Assembly: GCF_001665295.1 (NCBI RefSeq)
Contig: NZ_LZSE01000122.1
Span: forward strand, 105,771 to 169,770
From: Mycobacterium sp. 1554424.7
GTDB taxonomy: Bacteria > Actinomycetota > Actinomycetes > Mycobacteriales > Mycobacteriaceae
Length of the DNA: 64,000 nucleotides
Direction of reading: 5' to 3'
Part shown: positions 60,787 through 64,000 of the stretch, one piece after another
How positions within the stretch are numbered: position 1 is the first letter of the stretch
Layout: each line of letters starts with the position of its first letter
Program-made: the position numbers and the translations under genes
The notes under the pieces: generated by a model
The model's input: the letters and a program-made list of their open reading frames with translations, nothing else
Told to the model about the DNA's origin: nothing
Databases searched by the model: none

Positions 60787-61136
60787 CCCGTGACCGCCTT
60801 GGCGATCACCAACGCGATGGCGACCAGCCCCACCACGCTGAGACCCACCGCGAGGTAGGCCGGGGTGGGATGGCGGGGCAACGGATCGCCGTGCCGCATG
60901 GCATGGTCGGCCTGCCGCCAGCGGATCAGCCCCATGCCGCTGGTGAGGGTCGCCAGTATGGCGAGCCCGATGCCGAGCGCGCGCCGCGCCCCGGGGACAC
61001 CCAGCTCGGGAACCAGCTGAACCAGCGCGACCGCCGCGGCGAGCAGTCCCAGCGAGGTGCGCTGCCAGGCCAGGAAGGTCCGCTCGTTGGCGAAGGTGAA
61101 GCGGTAATCGGGCTCGCGCTCGTCAGGTTCGGCCAC
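60783..61136 (-). CDS. DUF202 (YidH-like) membrane protein A
   Basis: 117 residues, three spans. [28 protein letters not shown] is the classic DUF202/YidH start; [19 protein letters not shown] forms a loop. Paired DUF202 genes probably assemble as a hetero-oligomer. First of the leftward three-gene unit. Confidence 0.88.
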   Translation of the reverse strand: MAEPDEREPDYRFTFANERTFLAWQRTSLGLLAAAVALVQLVPELGVPGARRALGIGLAILATLTSGMGLIRWRQADHAMRHGDPLPRHPTPAYLAVGLSVVGLVAIALVIAKAVTG

Positions 61137-61195
61137 GAACTACCCCGCCTCGGCATGGAAGGTCAAGCGTTTCGACGCCGCAGATTTTAGCCTGC

Positions 61196-61903
61196 ATGAT
61201 GGGGCCTGTGGTCAAGGCGCTGTTGTTCGATGTGCAGGGCACGGCGACGGATTTTCATTCGACCGTGTGCGACGAGGCGGCGCGGATCAGCGCGGGGCGG
61301 CACCCGGGCGTCGACTGGGCCGACGTGGTGCGGCGTTGGCGCGCAGGCTACTTCGCGGCGCTGGAGGGGTCGCAGGGGAGCGGCTGGGTGTCCGTGTACT
61401 CGGTGTATCGGCGCGCGTTGGACACCGTCCTGGACGGCGGCGGCATCGCGGGCTTCTCGGACGCCGAACGTGATGAGCTGACCCTGGCCTGGCAGCGGCT
61501 GCGGCCGTGGCCGGACGTCGTGCCCGGGCTGACGCGGCTGAAGCGCGGGTTCACGCTGGCCACCCTGTCGAACGCCGACGTGTCAGCGGTGGTCAACATC
61601 TCCAAGCGAGCGGGCCTGCCCTGGGACGCGATCTTCGCCGCCGAGATGGCCGGGGTGTTCAAGCCCGACCCCGCGATCTATCGCATGGCCGCGACGTACC
61701 TCGGCCTGCCGCCCGCCGAGATCATGATGGTGGCCAGTCACAAGTACGACATCCGCGCGGCGGCCGGGCTGGGTTTCGCGACGGCCTTTGTCGCGCGCCC
61801 GCTGGAGTTCGGGCCCGGCGGCGACGTCGACGTGGCCTACTCCGACGAGTTTGACGTCAACGCGGCCGACTTTCTGGACCTGGCAGCACAACTCGGCTGC
61901 TAG
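61196..61903 (+). CDS. HAD-superfamily haloacid dehalogenase type II
   Basis: 235 residues. Motif I LLFDVQGTATDFHS has Gln in the position after the nucleophile Asp (DxQ), still type II-like; motif II TLATLSNADVSA, motif III FKPDPAIYRMAATYLG, and motif IV MVASHKYDIRAAAGLGFATAFVARP. Could dehalogenate 2-haloacids or act as a phosphatase. Its 3' end overlaps the convergent gene by 47 bp. Confidence 0.85.
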   Translation: MMGPVVKALLFDVQGTATDFHSTVCDEAARISAGRHPGVDWADVVRRWRAGYFAALEGSQGSGWVSVYSVYRRALDTVLDGGGIAGFSDAERDELTLAWQRLRPWPDVVPGLTRLKRGFTLATLSNADVSAVVNISKRAGLPWDAIFAAEMAGVFKPDPAIYRMAATYLGLPPAEIMMVASHKYDIRAAAGLGFATAFVARPLEFGPGGDVDVAYSDEFDVNAADFLDLAAQLGC

Positions 61904-62438
61904 CGGAAGTCAGTGCGGGGTCCGGCTTTTCCGACGACATCGACAGGAAGCCGCGCACGCAGCGCGCGGCCAGCAACCAGTTCGCCGGCTTCTTCATGTC
62001 CAGCCCACCCAGCAACTGCTTGATCATGGTCAGCGTGTCGAAGTAAATGCGTTCGCAGACAAGCGTTTCGGTGTCGTCAAACACGAAGTAGGCGTTCATG
62101 CGGACCCGGAACCGGCTGCCGGTGGGCGGCACCTTGCCGAGATATCCGCGGTGGGTGCCCATCAGCCAGAACTCGACGATCACCGCGTCGGCGCTGTGCC
62201 GCAGCGCGATGATCTCGTGGTCCTGATCGGGGAACGCGGTCCGGGTGTAGACGTAGTAGCCGCGCACCGCCTCGTCGCCGTCGTGCACGACCATCTGCGG
62301 GATGAGCTCGTAGCGCGGGTGCGGGAACGTCGCCAACACGTCGTCCCAGGCCTGGCGGACCTCGTCGTGAAAGTGGTCGAGCACCAGCTTCTCGCGGGCG
62401 GCCAGCACGTCGGGGGAGGGAAACGCGGGAATGGTCAC
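61857..62438 (-). CDS. SnoaL/NTF2-like protein
   Basis: 193 residues, GTG start. Ester-cyclase-like NTF2 fold: REKLVLDHFHDEVRQAWDDVLATF, YELIPQMVVHDGDEAVRGYYVY, and GYLGKVPPTGSRFRVRMNAYFVFDDTETLVCERIYFD. Cytoplasmic; function unknown. Immediately upstream lies a 23-bp perfect inverted repeat. Confidence 0.8.
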   Translation of the reverse strand: MTIPAFPSPDVLAAREKLVLDHFHDEVRQAWDDVLATFPHPRYELIPQMVVHDGDEAVRGYYVYTRTAFPDQDHEIIALRHSADAVIVEFWLMGTHRGYLGKVPPTGSRFRVRMNAYFVFDDTETLVCERIYFDTLTMIKQLLGGLDMKKPANWLLAARCVRGFLSMSSEKPDPALTSASSRVVLPGPESRPR

Positions 62439-62455
62439 GCTGCTTACGATAAACC

Positions 62456-62517
62456 CGCGAGCAGACGCAGAATCGCACTCCAAGACGCGAAATCGTGCGA
62501 TTCTGCGTCTGCTCGCG
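62456..62517. repeat. 23-bp perfect inverted repeat (GAGCAGACGCAGAATCGCA type)
   Basis: 62456-62478 and 62495-62517 are perfect reverse complements around a 16-nt loop; the arm contains GAGCAGACGCAGAATCGCAC. A word similar to its first half (GAGCAGACGCGAAAGC) recurs near 63895, so it is probably a dispersed mycobacterial intergenic element. It follows the P450 stop and could terminate it. Confidence 0.7.
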
Positions 62518-62523
62518 AAGGGC

Positions 62524-63819
62524 TCAGCGCGTCGGTGTCCAGGCGACCGGCAACCTCTTTATCCCGTGGATGAATTGCGACAGCAGCATCGCGGGTTCCC
62601 CGATGGCGACGATGTCGGGGATCTCGCGGCGCAACTCGTCGAACACCACCCTGATCTCGCGGCGGGCCAGGTTGGCGCCCAGGCAGAAATGGGCGCCGCC
62701 GCCGCCGAAACCCAAATGCGGATTCGGATCGCGGGACACGTCGAACATCCACGGATTGGCGAACTTTGACTCGTCACGGTTGGCCGAGTTGTACCACAGC
62801 GCGGCCTTGTCGCCGGCCCTCATCTGGACGCCGCTCAGCTCGGTGTCGCGGGTCACGGTGCGCCGCATGTAGACCACCGGGGAGGCCCACCGCACGATCT
62901 CCTCGACCGCGGTGGGCGCCAGGCCCTCGTAGTTCGACCACCACTTCTCCCGCTCGTCGGGGTAGCGCGACAGGGCTAGCACGCCGTGGCTGATCGCGTT
63001 GCGCGTCGTCTCGTTGCCCGCCACCACCAACAAGATGAAGAACGACGCGATCTCCTGCGACGTGAGCCGCTCGCCGTCGACCTCGGCCTCCACCAGGCTC
63101 GTGGTCAGGTCGTCGTGGTGGTTGACGCGGCGATCCTCGGCCAGCGCGCTGGCGTAGGCGCCGATGTCCATCGAAACCTGCGTGAATTCCTCGAATTCGG
63201 TCGACAGGTCGGGGTCGCCGAATCCGAGAATCACGTTGGTCCAATGGAATACGCGTTGATGGTCTTCCTCGGGGATTCCCATCATGTCGCAGATGATCTG
63301 CAACGGCAGCGGCCCGGCCAGCTCGCTGACCAGATCGGCCTCGCCGTCGGGATGATTGGCGATCAGCCCCGCCACCAGCCGGTGCGCCCGCTCGCGTACC
63401 GACGCCTCGATGCGCGCCACCACCTTCGGGGTGAAGGCCCGGCTGACGATCGAGCGCAGCCGCTGGTGTCGCGGGTCGTCCGTCACGATCATCGAGCCGA
63501 AATACTCGGCCAACTCCGGCATCTGGTCGCCGATCGTGATGCCGCCGGCGGAGCTGAAGACGTCCGGATGACGGCTGGCGTAGTGCACGTCGTCGTGCTT
63601 GGTCAGCGCCCAATACCCGTTGCCGGCCTCGAACCCCTCGTACTCAACGGCGGGCCAGAACGAGAGCGGCGCCTCGCGGCGCAGGGTGGCGAAGGCGCCG
63701 TCGCGGTAATCGTCCCCGAGCCCCCAGAACTCCAGCGACTCGAGATGAATGTCGGCCAGCGGGACCTCGGGCGGCGGCGCCCCATTCGCGCGAGTAGCGA
63801 TGCCTGTCTTGAGGCTCAC
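62524..63819 (-). CDS. cyp124: cytochrome P450 CYP124
   Basis: 431 residues. I-helix VVAGNETTRNA, K-helix EEIVRWASPV, heme loop FGGGGAHFCLGANLARREI. The N terminus (SLKTGIATRANGAPPPEVP) and the whole length match, from memory, M. tuberculosis CYP124A1 (Rv2266), an omega-hydroxylase of methyl-branched lipids and cholesterol side chain. Same role is inferred. Start ATG with AGGAGGACC upstream. Confidence 0.93.
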   Translation of the reverse strand: MSLKTGIATRANGAPPPEVPLADIHLESLEFWGLGDDYRDGAFATLRREAPLSFWPAVEYEGFEAGNGYWALTKHDDVHYASRHPDVFSSAGGITIGDQMPELAEYFGSMIVTDDPRHQRLRSIVSRAFTPKVVARIEASVRERAHRLVAGLIANHPDGEADLVSELAGPLPLQIICDMMGIPEEDHQRVFHWTNVILGFGDPDLSTEFEEFTQVSMDIGAYASALAEDRRVNHHDDLTTSLVEAEVDGERLTSQEIASFFILLVVAGNETTRNAISHGVLALSRYPDEREKWWSNYEGLAPTAVEEIVRWASPVVYMRRTVTRDTELSGVQMRAGDKAALWYNSANRDESKFANPWMFDVSRDPNPHLGFGGGGAHFCLGANLARREIRVVFDELRREIPDIVAIGEPAMLLSQFIHGIKRLPVAWTPTR

Positions 63820-63942
63820 CTAGGTCCTCCTTCGCCGTTGAAGAGGTGACATTGGCCGAGCCTAGACCGCGATCGGTGGAGGCGGGAGCGGCTCGAGCAG
63901 ACGCGAAAGCCCCCGACACGCCGGGCGGGTTCACGCGGTCGT

Positions 63943-63970
63943 CGCAACACTCTCAACTTGAGAGGTTGCG
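63943..63970. repeat. dyad at the window end
   Basis: CGCAAC-A-CTCTCAA / TTGAGAG-GTTGCG forms a bulged 13-bp hairpin, followed by GGAGG at ~63988. It may be the leader of a gene or mobile element starting beyond the window; not resolvable here. Confidence 0.4.
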
Positions 63971-64000
63971 GCGATCGTGTCGTTTTCGGAGGACTGTGTT

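Overview
The window looks like the chromosome of a slow-growing Mycobacterium, most likely of the M. avium complex. It is GC-rich, uses many GTG starts, and carries mycobacterial families (DUF732, DUF3060, DUF5685, TIGR03085/03086, cutinase, STPK, many P450s). Several genes match M. tuberculosis Rv2266-Rv2293 from memory of those proteins: sseB (Rv2291-like), a CPA1 antiporter (Rv2287-like), an FAD-linked oxidase (Rv2280-like, 459 aa) and cyp124 (Rv2266). They lie in the same relative order. Species assignment is inference.

Layout. 1-7.2 kb: hydrolase fragment, secreted nucleosidase-like protein, sulfurtransferase, DUF732, a PimC-like glycosyltransferase, and an XRE regulator divergent from a flavin oxidoreductase pair. 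7.3-12.1 kb: dispersed repeat, an acetolactate synthase/decarboxylase (acetoin) pair, then an FAD monooxygenase with a TetR regulator. 12.2-25.6 kb: AAA ATPase, antiporter, enoyl-CoA hydratase, a DUF5685 Cys-rich protein, a MauE-thioredoxin fusion divergent from an ECF41-type sigma factor with its oxidoreductase, a chagasin-like lipoprotein, SDR and TetR genes. 25.6-37.5 kb: LysR, Ser/Thr kinase, FAD oxidase, dioxygenase, a TacA-TacT toxin-antitoxin pair, PHP hydrolase, APH-like kinase and a P450.

37.5-49.9 kb is an accessory island of visibly lower GC. It holds an apparently self-sufficient 7-deazaguanine DNA-modification system. One leftward operon of four overlapping genes carries a YaaA/DUF6884-like (DpdC-like) protein, a DGQHR/DpdB-like protein, a DpdA transglycosylase and a second DpdB-like paralogue. 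A divergent rightward operon (queC, queE, queD, folE2) makes preQ0 from GTP. To the left is an overlapping pair of an HNH nuclease and another DGQHR protein, a candidate effector. To the right is a DndB-type DGQHR gene flanked by near-perfect 29-bp inverted repeats. No integrase or transposase, no queF and no recognisable dpdD-K restriction genes are present. The right edge abuts a truncated, frameshifted FIST-domain gene.

50.3-64 kb returns to core-like sequence: SMP-30 protein, SDR, lipase, DUF3060 protein, TetR-hydratase pair with a perfect operator, ClpX-type zinc finger protein, peptidoglycan amidase, cutinase, DUF202 pair, HAD protein and cyp124. Several palindromic intergenic repeats are dispersed through the core parts. 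No tRNA, rRNA or CRISPR array was seen.
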